Below are positions 9,810 to 18,168 of a DNA stretch of 64,000 nt, one piece after another (position 1 is the first letter of the stretch; every line of letters starts with the position of its first letter). The DNA is from Gammaproteobacteria bacterium. GTDB lineage: Bacteria > Pseudomonadota > Gammaproteobacteria > Xanthomonadales > Wenzhouxiangellaceae. The stretch is taken from assembly GCA_021772985.1 (NCBI GenBank), contig JAJFKX010000019.1, forward strand, positions 124,001 to 188,000. Direction: 5' to 3'. Below the pieces are notes generated by a model, which saw only the letters and a program-made list of their open reading frames with translations, was not told the DNA's origin and made no database searches. Position numbers and translations under genes: made by a program.

Positions 9810-10640
9810 ATGGAGTCATTAAAACCCATTCCCGCGAATAACCGGCGCATCCTGATGCGCTGGTTGGTTGGTGGTGTACTGGTTACATTACTGATGTCGA
9901 TTTCATCGGCCTGGCAGAGCTGGGAGCGCAACGAATCCCTGGCAGCGTTAACCTCATTGCCGGTTTATTTTATGGTTATCTGGGTAAGTTTTTTACTCTG
10001 GATACCAATTGCCTTGCTGATCTACCAGCAGCATCGCCGCTATCCTATGTTCAGTAAACAACAACCCCGGTGGTGGCTTATACATCTTGGTTTAAGCGTA
10101 GTGGTATGTTGTTTGCATTTGCTGATTGATACATTTTTATTGTGGGCCAGTTTGTCAGGTTCGTTTTCATTTTGGGCGGGGTATCTGGAAAAACTGATTC
10201 GCTGGTTGCCTTATGATTTACTTGGCTATTGGGCCTGTCTTGCACTGATGACACTGGTCAGCCACCGCAAACGAATACTAACACCGGATGCTTCCAATCA
10301 GAACCAGCACCTTGAACGTTTAAGCCTTAAGATTAACGACGAAACCCACTTTATTCCAGTTGATCAGATTGACTATATAGAAGCCTGTGATAATTATGTA
10401 CAAATCTGGCGTGGCCAAAACACTCAATTAATAAAACAGACCATGGCAAGCCTGGAGAAACGATTAAATCCACAGCAATTTATGCGCATCCACCGCTCGT
10501 TTATCGTTAATTTAAATGCAGTCGATCGCATTACCAAAAATGCCAACCAGCACCCGGCTATCATTATGAAACATGGCAGACCCCTACCCATCAGTCGGCG
10601 CCGTAGAGCAAGCTTAAAACAGGTTTTACTGAATCGATAA
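9810..10640 (+). CDS. Membrane-bound LytTR-family transcriptional regulator
   Basis: About the first 155 residues contain four predicted membrane helices (for example WLVGGVLVTLLMSISSAW and VYFMVIWVSFLLWIPIALL). The C-terminal 100 residues are a LytTR DNA-binding domain: FIPVDQIDYIEACDNYVQIW, then MRIHRSFIVNLNAVDRI and the closing PISRRRR. LytTR domains usually sit behind a receiver. Here the sensor is the membrane part, so a signal in or near the membrane probably controls DNA binding directly. The start is uncertain: ATG 9810 was chosen, TTG 9801 is in frame, and neither has a clear ribosome site. It follows the DUF3108-like lipoprotein gene, a possible partner. Confidence 0.88.
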   Translation: MESLKPIPANNRRILMRWLVGGVLVTLLMSISSAWQSWERNESLAALTSLPVYFMVIWVSFLLWIPIALLIYQQHRRYPMFSKQQPRWWLIHLGLSVVVCCLHLLIDTFLLWASLSGSFSFWAGYLEKLIRWLPYDLLGYWACLALMTLVSHRKRILTPDASNQNQHLERLSLKINDETHFIPVDQIDYIEACDNYVQIWRGQNTQLIKQTMASLEKRLNPQQFMRIHRSFIVNLNAVDRITKNANQHPAIIMKHGRPLPISRRRRASLKQVLLNR

Positions 10641-10668
10641 TCAGCTCTCTGCATTGAGTGATTGGTGT

Positions 10669-11181
10669 TTACTGATTTTCCGCACTAATTGTTGGCTGTT
10701 GTTGAAACCCCTGTACAGCTGTACCTGAACTGGCATGATTACCAGATACCGTTTCAATGGTCTGTAGAAAACGGAAATAAATTTCCTTGGTATCCTCAAG
10801 CCCCAGATTCAAGTTAAGGGTTAACTCACAGGCACGATAAAGTAATTCTCTAGCCAGCAATACTTCGGGGTCCCGCCCACCCAGCCCCAATGCGCCCGCC
10901 GATGACGAATTTCCGATTCCGGCTCCCGGCCCGGCGGGTAATGAACCGGAAATACTCAATCCCGAGGAAGTGGTTTCCACTGCATCCACTCCCCGACCTT
11001 CACAGAATCGATCAGTTTCAGAATGCTTTTTAATATAGGCGGTACTCGCCGTTCCCGAGCTACTGATTGAATCCAGGCCTGGACGTTCAATAACCTGTGG
11101 AACAGGCACTTGGGAGGCGCATGCCATTAGCAAAAATGACATACTGAGCACTGCTGGCAACCAGAATTTGCGCTTAGACAT
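10669..11181 (-). CDS. Small lipoprotein, function unknown
   Basis: 170 residues. The N-terminus MSKRKFWLPAVLSMSFLLMAC has a textbook lipobox (LMAC), so the mature protein is a lipid-anchored envelope protein starting at Cys21. The middle is Ser/Gly-rich and probably disordered (a long run around residues 70-105). The more conserved-looking segment is ARELLYRACELTLNLNLG followed by KEIYFRFLQTIE, which is likely helical. No family was recognised. The gene converges with the LytTR gene (28 bp between stops). It stands alone: the malic enzyme gene that lies behind it on the same strand is 136 bp away. Confidence 0.75.
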   Translation of the reverse strand: MSKRKFWLPAVLSMSFLLMACASQVPVPQVIERPGLDSISSSGTASTAYIKKHSETDRFCEGRGVDAVETTSSGLSISGSLPAGPGAGIGNSSSAGALGLGGRDPEVLLARELLYRACELTLNLNLGLEDTKEIYFRFLQTIETVSGNHASSGTAVQGFQQQPTISAENQ

Positions 11182-11317
11182 TATTATTATCCCCGATCAT
11201 TGTTGATTAGCATGCATCATTCGATGCTATGCACTGACCTATATTGTGGTCTGAGATGAGCTGATACTGCAACACCGATCATTCATTTGAAAAATCAGAA
11301 CGGGTTTCAATCACCCA

Positions 11318-12937
11318 TCAGGCAGCATACACCGGCTGATACATCAGCGATTGAATATAGCCTTCGAGATCATCAGGCCTTTGTATTTGCGCGACGTTCT
11401 GTGCAAATGCTTGCTTGGCTACTTCCACTGCAATGGTTTTTGAAACTGACCGAATATCCGATAACGGTGGATACAAACTGCCACTGTGCAAGTCCTGTTC
11501 GGATACTTTACCAGCCAGCGCATGGGCTGCTGATAAAAACATTTCATCGGTGATAACACTGGCTTCGCAGGCGATGGCGCCTAAACCAATACCAGGGAAA
11601 ATATAGGCATTATTGCCCTGCCCCGGTTTGAATCGCCTGCCCTCCAACTCAACAGCATCAAACGGGCTGCCACTGGAAAATATGACTCGCCCGTTGCTCC
11701 ATGTATACGCCTGCTCAGCAGTACATTCAGCACGGGACGTGGGATTTGATAAAGCAAAAATGGTTGGTCGCTGATTGATGGCCGACATCGCCTCGATCAC
11801 TTCCTGGGTAAATGTGCCTGGTGCACCGGTCGCACCAATTAATACATGCGGTTTAATGGTTTTGATCGCTTCAATAAAACTGCTCGGTGGATGATCGTGT
11901 GCATAGGGCAAATTGTGCGACATCAAATTATCCCGCGAAGCTACCACCAGCCCACCAATATCATTGAACCACAGCCTTTTGCGTGCTACTGCTTCATCCA
12001 AACCTGCTGCCTGTAATGCAACCACCAGTAAATCGCCTATGCCGGTAGCCGCTGAACCAGCCCCCAGAAACATTACCCGCAGATCTTTAAAATCGATGCC
12101 GGTTAACCTTGTGGAAGCATATACACCAGCCAGTGCTACCGCAGCAGTGCCTTGAATGTCATCATTAAAACTGAGCACGCGATCCCGGTATAAATTGAGC
12201 AACCGATAAGCATTGGGCGTTAAAAAGTCTTCAAACTGGAGCAATGCTTTCGGGAATTTATCCTGTACTGCCAGTACAAACTCTTCTACCAGACTCAGGT
12301 AATCGTCACCCTGGATTCGCTTGTGGGGATACCCCAGATACAACGGATCATCCAGTAATTCCTGATTATTGGTACCGACATCCAGCATCACAGGCAAACA
12401 TTGGCGTGGATGAATTCCGGCACAGGCGCAATACAATGATAATTTACCAATCGGAATGCCCATACCATTAGCACCTAGATCACCCAACCCCAAAATTCTT
12501 TCCCCATCAGTGACTACAATTACCCGTACTTCATCTTCAGGCCAGTTATCCAGTATTTCCCTGATCGAACCTCGATCATCCGGCGTGATATAAAAACCCT
12601 GGGGTTTACGGAATATATGCGCAAACTCTTTGCATGCCTGGCCTACCGTTGGGGTATAAATCAATGGCATTAATTCTTCGATATTGTTCAACACAGTGTG
12701 GTAGAACAATTTCTCGTTGCGCTCCATCAACGCCACCAGGAAAATATAGCGTTCGATGTCGTAACCTTTGCGGCGAATATTTTCCAGTGCGCGTTGTTCT
12801 TGCGCCTGCATTCCGCATACCTTGTGGGGCAATAAACCACGCAAACCCAGTTGCTCGCGCTGTTGACGGGTAAAGGCAGTTGATATATTCAATGATGGAT
12901 TGTCAAGAATGGCGTAGCCTTTTGCTGAACCCGGCAT
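11318..12937 (-). CDS. maeA: NAD(P)-dependent malic enzyme
   Basis: 539 residues, full length for the large bacterial malic enzymes. It oxidises L-malate to pyruvate and CO2. Seen in order: LIYTPTVGQAC, the substrate-site region GLGDLGANGMGIPIGKL, the family signature around FNDDIQGTAAVALAG, and the Rossmann dinucleotide motif FLGAGSAATGIGDLLV. The length and motifs match MaeA (SfcA); NAD versus NADP preference cannot be decided by eye. It is the last gene of the Rieske operon, 52 bp after the Trk-like gene, and may have its own promoter. If it belongs to the operon it would supply pyruvate, a plausible substrate for the ThDP enzyme upstream; that link is inference. Confidence 0.95.
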   Translation of the reverse strand: MPGSAKGYAILDNPSLNISTAFTRQQREQLGLRGLLPHKVCGMQAQEQRALENIRRKGYDIERYIFLVALMERNEKLFYHTVLNNIEELMPLIYTPTVGQACKEFAHIFRKPQGFYITPDDRGSIREILDNWPEDEVRVIVVTDGERILGLGDLGANGMGIPIGKLSLYCACAGIHPRQCLPVMLDVGTNNQELLDDPLYLGYPHKRIQGDDYLSLVEEFVLAVQDKFPKALLQFEDFLTPNAYRLLNLYRDRVLSFNDDIQGTAAVALAGVYASTRLTGIDFKDLRVMFLGAGSAATGIGDLLVVALQAAGLDEAVARKRLWFNDIGGLVVASRDNLMSHNLPYAHDHPPSSFIEAIKTIKPHVLIGATGAPGTFTQEVIEAMSAINQRPTIFALSNPTSRAECTAEQAYTWSNGRVIFSSGSPFDAVELEGRRFKPGQGNNAYIFPGIGLGAIACEASVITDEMFLSAAHALAGKVSEQDLHSGSLYPPLSDIRSVSKTIAVEVAKQAFAQNVAQIQRPDDLEGYIQSLMYQPVYAA

Positions 12938-12989
12938 TACCTAGTCTCCTGGTGTTGCAATATTTATTGACATAAGATCGGTTCAGTCA

Positions 12990-13673
12990 TCAATCATTAG
13001 ACCAGCTTAAACCGATATGCCTTGATTCACGACCGAACAATATCAACGAATCTCCAACCTTTATATTGTTTTGGCAAGCATCCTCATTAACGAGTATTTT
13101 GCCTTGCGAGCGTATCGCCAATAAGGTTAAATCCAATTCTGGTAATTTTGATGATATGACATTGCCATTTTTGTCAAACCAATCAATCGGTACCTGATGT
13201 TCACAAACACTGTGTTTATTTCCAACCTGCAGCTGGCGTTGGTAATTCTGTTTGCCCAGCAAGGTGGTTGATTTAAGGAACGTCCCGATCAGTGAACACA
13301 TAATCCGGTCCGCTGTTTTGTTCAATATTAAAAACCACAGCAGAATCAGGCCACAAACCAACCAGACCAACTGCAGCAGTATTGCATTCACTTCGCCATC
13401 AGTATGTACCAACGAGGCCACCAGGGTGGCGAAAACGGTGACCAGCCCCATGTTCCCGATGATCATCAAAAGGCTAACAATTTTCCGACGAACAGGATAG
13501 TTCACTATTGCTTCTGCTTCACTGGTGGTAAAACCAGTCCCGGAAAAAGCTGACAATGCTTGAAACCGGGCACTACTTTCATGTAACCCCGTTAAACGCA
13601 AAGCCACAGTAGCAATCCTGATCACAAACACCGATAAACTCAACAGCACAAACAAGGAAAGGGCAGCACCCAT
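12990..13673 (-). CDS. Small membrane protein with TrkA-C-like cytosolic domain
   Basis: 227 residues. The N-terminal half has three membrane segments (residues 2-25, about 60-85 and 93-115) with the short motif SAFSGTGFTTSEAE between the first two. That motif resembles the pore-loop sequence of Trk/Ktr potassium transporters. The C-terminal 80 residues (from VCEHQVPIDWFDKNG) look like a TrkA-C (RCK-C) ligand-binding domain: LDLTLLAIR then GDSLILFGRE. Proteins of this layout are known but their transport role is uncertain. It lies 26 bp after the Rieske-ThDP gene in the operon that begins with a Na+/H+ antiporter, so a role in ion balance is likely. Confidence 0.8.
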   Translation of the reverse strand: MGAALSLFVLLSLSVFVIRIATVALRLTGLHESSARFQALSAFSGTGFTTSEAEAIVNYPVRRKIVSLLMIIGNMGLVTVFATLVASLVHTDGEVNAILLQLVWLVCGLILLWFLILNKTADRIMCSLIGTFLKSTTLLGKQNYQRQLQVGNKHSVCEHQVPIDWFDKNGNVISSKLPELDLTLLAIRSQGKILVNEDACQNNIKVGDSLILFGRESRHIGLSWSND

Positions 13674-13699
13674 TAATACTTACTCCGAACGATCATGAA

Positions 13700-15688
13700 T
13701 CAAATCAAATCTGCATCAGTGATAATTTCAACCAATGCCGGACCGGGGTGAACCAGCGCTACGTTGATTGCCGCTTCAAGTTGTTCGGCTTTGGTCACCC
13801 GAATACCCTTACCACCACATAGCTTGGCATAGGCCGAAAAACTGGGATTGTGCAATTCTGTTTGCCAAACAGGCCATTCTCCGGCGCGCTGCTCCTTGGA
13901 GATTTTGCCAAGCTGGGCGTTGTTAAGTAATACGTGGGTAATATCCATGTTGTATTTCACCGCGGTATTAAAATCACCCATGTATTGACCGAATCCGCCA
14001 TCTCCGCTGACGGAAATTACTTTACGGCCACGATATTCATCCTGGTCCTGGGTTGCTGCCCAGGCGCCCATCGCGGCGGAAAACGAAAAGCCGATTGAAC
14101 CCAGATAGCCTGACATCAACACCCGTTGCCCCTTACTTTCAAAGTAACGGCCAAAAGAATAAGTGTTATTGCCAACATCAACCGCAATGATGGCATCAGG
14201 TGGTGCAACCGAACTAAGTGCAGCGAACACCAGCGATGAATTCAAACCCTTGCCCTGATCATCATTGAGCCTGCTGCGTTTTTCAGCACGCCAAATGGCC
14301 CAGCGTTGTGCCAGTTCAGGGCGTTGATCGATGGTACCTGAAGAGGCAGGTAATTCAGCCGCCATGCTTTCGGCTGTTACCCCAATTTCGCCCCATACTG
14401 GTACCGTCACGCTATGAAATTTGCCTAGTGTCATCCGATCAAAATCAACCTGAATGATCGGTCGTTTGGGGGTAATCCCGGTATGATTCGAAAATGATGA
14501 TCCAAAAGCAAGAATCAGATCACATTCATTCATGAACCAACTGGCAACCGGGGTACCTGAGCGCCCCAGAACACCGGCAGCCAGCGGATGATCATCAGCA
14601 ATCTGGCCTTTTGCTTTGAATGTTGTTAATACCGGCGCATTAAGTTGCTCGGCCAAGGCAATGACTTCACCCATTGCCTCTCTTGCACCATAACCAACTA
14701 TCACAATCGGCCGCTTGGATTGCCTGATTAAAGTAAGTGAATCGTTGAGCACTTGTTTGGCAGGCGCTATCGAGTGAGCTGCAACTCTGCCTTCAGGACT
14801 GGCCGCCTGAGCAGGTTCAGCAGCCGCTAATGTTTGCACATCATCCGGAAAAATAAGGTGGGCGACATCACGCTCCACCAACGCGGTTTTACATGCCAGA
14901 CTCATCAGCTCTGCATGTTTTGAAGTATGTAACACGGTTTGACTGAACCGTGTTACAGGTGCAAATGCTGCTGCCAGATCAATTTCCTGAAAAGCACCGG
15001 GACCCAATACCTGAGCATCAACCTGACCGGTTAAAGCCAAAACCGGCGCACGATCGACCTTGGCATCCCATAAACCGGTCATCAGATTGGTTGCACCTGG
15101 TCCGGCGATGGTCAGACATGCAGCTGGTTTACCGGTGAGTTTGGCATACCCCGAGCAGGCAAAGGCAGCTGCTCCTTCATGACGGATGCCGTAATAATTC
15201 AAACGTTCCTGCTTTTCCTGCAATCGCAATGCATCAGACAAGCCCAGGTTGGAGTGACCGACCATACCAAATACACTTGTCACACCCCAGTTGGTCATGG
15301 TTTCAGCCATCACATCAGTTACTGTTTTGGTGTGTGGAGGATCAACTTCCAGTCCTATATAAATACCGCCCTCACGCACCTCAATGGGATATAAAGTCTG
15401 CCCGGCATCCTCATGCCCACCTGGTGGCAATCCTGTTTTCGGATCAAAATCCCAACCATGCCACGGACAACGCAACCAGCACTGTCCATCACTGCCGATT
15501 TCAATCGAACCCTCACCCAACGGCCCGCCTTGATGCGGACACCGGTTATCCATAGCGCTGAATTCACCATCGATATTGGTTAACGCCATGGAATGTGTTC
15601 CAGCCGTTACCGTTTTTACCCGTCCTGTGGGGAGCTCATCAATTTCTGCTACCCGATACCATTCCAACTGCTGTTTTTGTGTACTCAT
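13700..15688 (-). CDS. Rieske [2Fe-2S]-ThDP enzyme fusion (acetolactate synthase/pyruvate oxidase type)
   Basis: 662 residues. Residues 1-112 are a Rieske domain with the cluster ligands C50-P-H52 and C74-x2-H77 (CPHQGG, CPWHGW). From about 118 it is a complete ThDP-dependent enzyme. The cofactor-activating Glu171 lies in RHEGAA, a central domain follows (VIVGYGAREAMGEVIALAEQL), and the Mg-ThDP motif starts with GDG at 562-564 and ends in NN. The relatives are acetolactate synthase, pyruvate oxidase and similar 2-oxoacid enzymes; the substrate is not readable. A fused Rieske domain suggests that electrons from the ThDP intermediate can leave or enter through the cluster. It lies 11 bp after the DUF5996 gene. 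The second Rieske fusion lies two genes upstream. Confidence 0.93.
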   Translation of the reverse strand: MSTQKQQLEWYRVAEIDELPTGRVKTVTAGTHSMALTNIDGEFSAMDNRCPHQGGPLGEGSIEIGSDGQCWLRCPWHGWDFDPKTGLPPGGHEDAGQTLYPIEVREGGIYIGLEVDPPHTKTVTDVMAETMTNWGVTSVFGMVGHSNLGLSDALRLQEKQERLNYYGIRHEGAAAFACSGYAKLTGKPAACLTIAGPGATNLMTGLWDAKVDRAPVLALTGQVDAQVLGPGAFQEIDLAAAFAPVTRFSQTVLHTSKHAELMSLACKTALVERDVAHLIFPDDVQTLAAAEPAQAASPEGRVAAHSIAPAKQVLNDSLTLIRQSKRPIVIVGYGAREAMGEVIALAEQLNAPVLTTFKAKGQIADDHPLAAGVLGRSGTPVASWFMNECDLILAFGSSFSNHTGITPKRPIIQVDFDRMTLGKFHSVTVPVWGEIGVTAESMAAELPASSGTIDQRPELAQRWAIWRAEKRSRLNDDQGKGLNSSLVFAALSSVAPPDAIIAVDVGNNTYSFGRYFESKGQRVLMSGYLGSIGFSFSAAMGAWAATQDQDEYRGRKVISVSGDGGFGQYMGDFNTAVKYNMDITHVLLNNAQLGKISKEQRAGEWPVWQTELHNPSFSAYAKLCGGKGIRVTKAEQLEAAINVALVHPGPALVEIITDADLI

Positions 15689-15699
15689 AGACTATGGCC

Positions 15700-16542
15700 T
15701 CAAGTTGTAGTGGCGGGCATGTGCTCTCGACCAGCAGCCAGCATAAAACCCCAGAACTCCCGCAGATAACAGCTGGGATCGGTATTTTGGATCAGCTCTC
15801 TATACAACAGTACGGCACCGCTGAAACCTTCACTCAGCCATTGGCTCCCAACAGGCATCTCTAATGCTGGGAATGCATCCGGCAATGGGTACGCCGTAAC
15901 ATAAAAATAAGGCTCAGGAATGCCGGCATCTCCAAAAGTAAAGCCATAGTTCATTTGCTGATCTGAATACTCTTCATTATCCGGATCTTGACCCGGGATT
16001 TTGTCGCCTGGTAACCACAACATAGATAAATCAAAATGATGCGGCCACAGTTGTATTGGACTGGTCTCCTGCTTGATGCCTGCTCTGAACATTTGCATCG
16101 CGGCAGAAACTGAATTGAGTGCACTTGCCAGACTGACAGCATGTGCTGCTGAATAACCTGCAAATTCATCGTTAGAATACCGGTCAGCCGCTGGTACAAG
16201 TTGTTTATCAACACCTGCCCCCAGCAGGAAATCTTGTATTTTTTCCGCCAGTTCAGATGCTGGTCGACCATCCAGAGGCTCAACCGATTGTTGACCCAAT
16301 GATGTTTGCATCTGCAGCAGATTTTCATTCAGGTTCAACTCAAGCTCAAAACCTATACCGGCATGCACCACACCGGTGGTCAAACCATTTAAAGATGGCC
16401 GCAAGCTGGCATGCCACCAATGCTTACGCTGAGGCCGGCAAGCCTTAAGCCAATCTCCGAGAATAGCTGCATAGTTGTGCAGTGCATCACGGGTTACTTC
16501 AATCTGCACCGGATCCAGGCCTGGGAAGTTTTGTGTTGTCAT
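15700..16542 (-). CDS. DUF5996 family protein
   Basis: 280 residues, soluble, with no signal peptide. It matches my memory of the DUF5996 family through SLNGLTTG, the HHFD motif in QLWPHHFDLSMLWLPG, and the region FTFGDAGIPEPYFYVTAYP. The biochemical function of the family is unknown to me. The closely spaced His and Asp residues of WPHHFD could bind a metal, but this is a guess. The gene starts directly at the stop of the Rieske-glutamate-synthase gene (no gap) and ends 11 bp before the Rieske-ThDP gene, so translation is probably coupled and it likely works in the same process. Confidence 0.8.
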   Translation of the reverse strand: MTTQNFPGLDPVQIEVTRDALHNYAAILGDWLKACRPQRKHWWHASLRPSLNGLTTGVVHAGIGFELELNLNENLLQMQTSLGQQSVEPLDGRPASELAEKIQDFLLGAGVDKQLVPAADRYSNDEFAGYSAAHAVSLASALNSVSAAMQMFRAGIKQETSPIQLWPHHFDLSMLWLPGDKIPGQDPDNEEYSDQQMNYGFTFGDAGIPEPYFYVTAYPLPDAFPALEMPVGSQWLSEGFSGAVLLYRELIQNTDPSCYLREFWGFMLAAGREHMPATTT

Positions 16543-18168
16543 TTACTGCTCCAGAGTGTTTGCTGAAACACCGCCGTAGGCAATTCCAGCCAATTGGGCC
16601 ATGTCCGCTTTGAATGTGGTCAGATCATCAACGCAAAAATCGCGTAAATGCCGATGTCCAGCCGCACGTGCCAATACCGTCATTAATTCAACCGACGCTG
16701 AGAAAAATCGCGCCAACCGCTCAGCTGCGATATCCACCGGCAACCGCGCCCGCAAATGTGGTTTTTGTGTGGCTATTCCCACCGGGCAATTGTTGGTGTG
16801 GCAGGCACGCATGCCCAGACATCCGATTGCCTGGATCGCAGCGTTGGAAACCGCTACCCCATCTGCACCCAGGGCCATTGCTTTGGCAAAGTCAGCTGGA
16901 TGTCGCAAACCACCGGTAGTAATCAAGCTGACATCGACAGCCTCACACTTATCCAGATGTCGGCGTGCTCTGGCCAAAGCCGGGATGGTGGGTACTGAAA
17001 TGTTATCTCTGAAAATCAATGGTGCTGCGCCGGTGCCGCCACCACGACCATCCATGATGATGTAGTCAACCCCAATCTCCAGTGCTGCATCGATGTCCTT
17101 TTCAATATGCTGTGCAGACAACTTGAAGCCAATCGGTATTCCACCGGTCCGTTCACGCACTTCGGCCGCAAAATCGCGGAATTGATTGAGGCTGGTCCAC
17201 TCCGGAAAACGAGCTGGTGAGATTGCTGCTTGTCCTTCCGGCAACTCTCGAACCTGTGCAATCTTGCCTTTAACCTTGTTGCCCGGCAAATGACCACCGG
17301 TGCCGGTTTTGGCTCCCTGCCCACCTTTAAAGTGAAACGCCTGGGTACGCATTACCTTGTCCCAGGAAAACCCAAAACGTGCTGATGCCAACTCATAAAA
17401 ATACCTGGAGTTGGCCGCCTGTTCATCCGGCAACATGCCACCTTCACCAGAACATATTCCGGTTCCAGCCAGCTCAGCGCCTTTGGACAATGCCACTTTG
17501 GCTTCTTCGGAAAGTGCCCCAAAACTCATGTCTGAAACGAATAGAGGTATCTTCAGGTGCAATGGCTTTGCGGCATTGGGGCCAATCACAATATCCGTGC
17601 CAACCGGTTCATCATCCAGTAACGGCAATTTATGCAATTGCCCAACCACAAATTGCAAGTCATCCCATTTGGGTAGACTGTCGCGCGGCACACCCATAGC
17701 AGCAGCGGGCCCATGGTGACCCACTTTACTCAACCCGTCATCAGCAAGCTTGCGAATGAACTTCACATGGGGTTCATCGGCTGTCCCGGTTGGATCTTGA
17801 TAAATTCCCTGATACGCATCACGGTTATATGGTTGTGGATGCTTTTGCGCCCATGCAGTAATTTCGTCTTCGTTGACGAACACCTGGCCATCTTCAACAC
17901 AAGCATAAAACATTGGCAACGTTTCATTGTTGTTGTATTCGCTGATGCCGCTATCCAGCCGATAGTCCCAACCATGTACACCGCAGATCAAATTATCTCC
18001 ATTAACATGACCATCAGACATCAATGCACCTCGATGCGCACAGCGCCCGTACATCACACTGACACTGTCATCGAAACGGATAACCACCAGATCCACACCG
18101 GCGACCAGCGCATACTCCGGGCTACGATCTTTTAGCTCTTCCCAGTTTTTAATGGCAACTTTGTTCAT
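16543..18168 (-). CDS. Rieske [2Fe-2S]-FMN glutamate-synthase-domain fusion
   Basis: 541 residues. Residues 1-95 are a Rieske domain with C43-A-H45 and C62-x2-H65. About 130-520 is the FMN-binding glutamate synthase domain: FVSDMSFGALSEEAK, GTGICSGEGGMLPDEQ, GGQGAKTGTGGHLPG, the FMN-site GRGGGTGAAP, and the [3Fe-4S] cysteines C450, C456 and C461 (Cx5Cx4C as in GltB). There is no N-terminal glutamine amidotransferase domain, so if it makes glutamate or a related amino acid it must take ammonia from elsewhere. It may instead act on another substrate, as other stand-alone members of this fold do. It overlaps the antiporter gene by 4 bp. Confidence 0.93.
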   Translation of the reverse strand: MNKVAIKNWEELKDRSPEYALVAGVDLVVIRFDDSVSVMYGRCAHRGALMSDGHVNGDNLICGVHGWDYRLDSGISEYNNNETLPMFYACVEDGQVFVNEDEITAWAQKHPQPYNRDAYQGIYQDPTGTADEPHVKFIRKLADDGLSKVGHHGPAAAMGVPRDSLPKWDDLQFVVGQLHKLPLLDDEPVGTDIVIGPNAAKPLHLKIPLFVSDMSFGALSEEAKVALSKGAELAGTGICSGEGGMLPDEQAANSRYFYELASARFGFSWDKVMRTQAFHFKGGQGAKTGTGGHLPGNKVKGKIAQVRELPEGQAAISPARFPEWTSLNQFRDFAAEVRERTGGIPIGFKLSAQHIEKDIDAALEIGVDYIIMDGRGGGTGAAPLIFRDNISVPTIPALARARRHLDKCEAVDVSLITTGGLRHPADFAKAMALGADGVAVSNAAIQAIGCLGMRACHTNNCPVGIATQKPHLRARLPVDIAAERLARFFSASVELMTVLARAAGHRHLRDFCVDDLTTFKADMAQLAGIAYGGVSANTLEQ

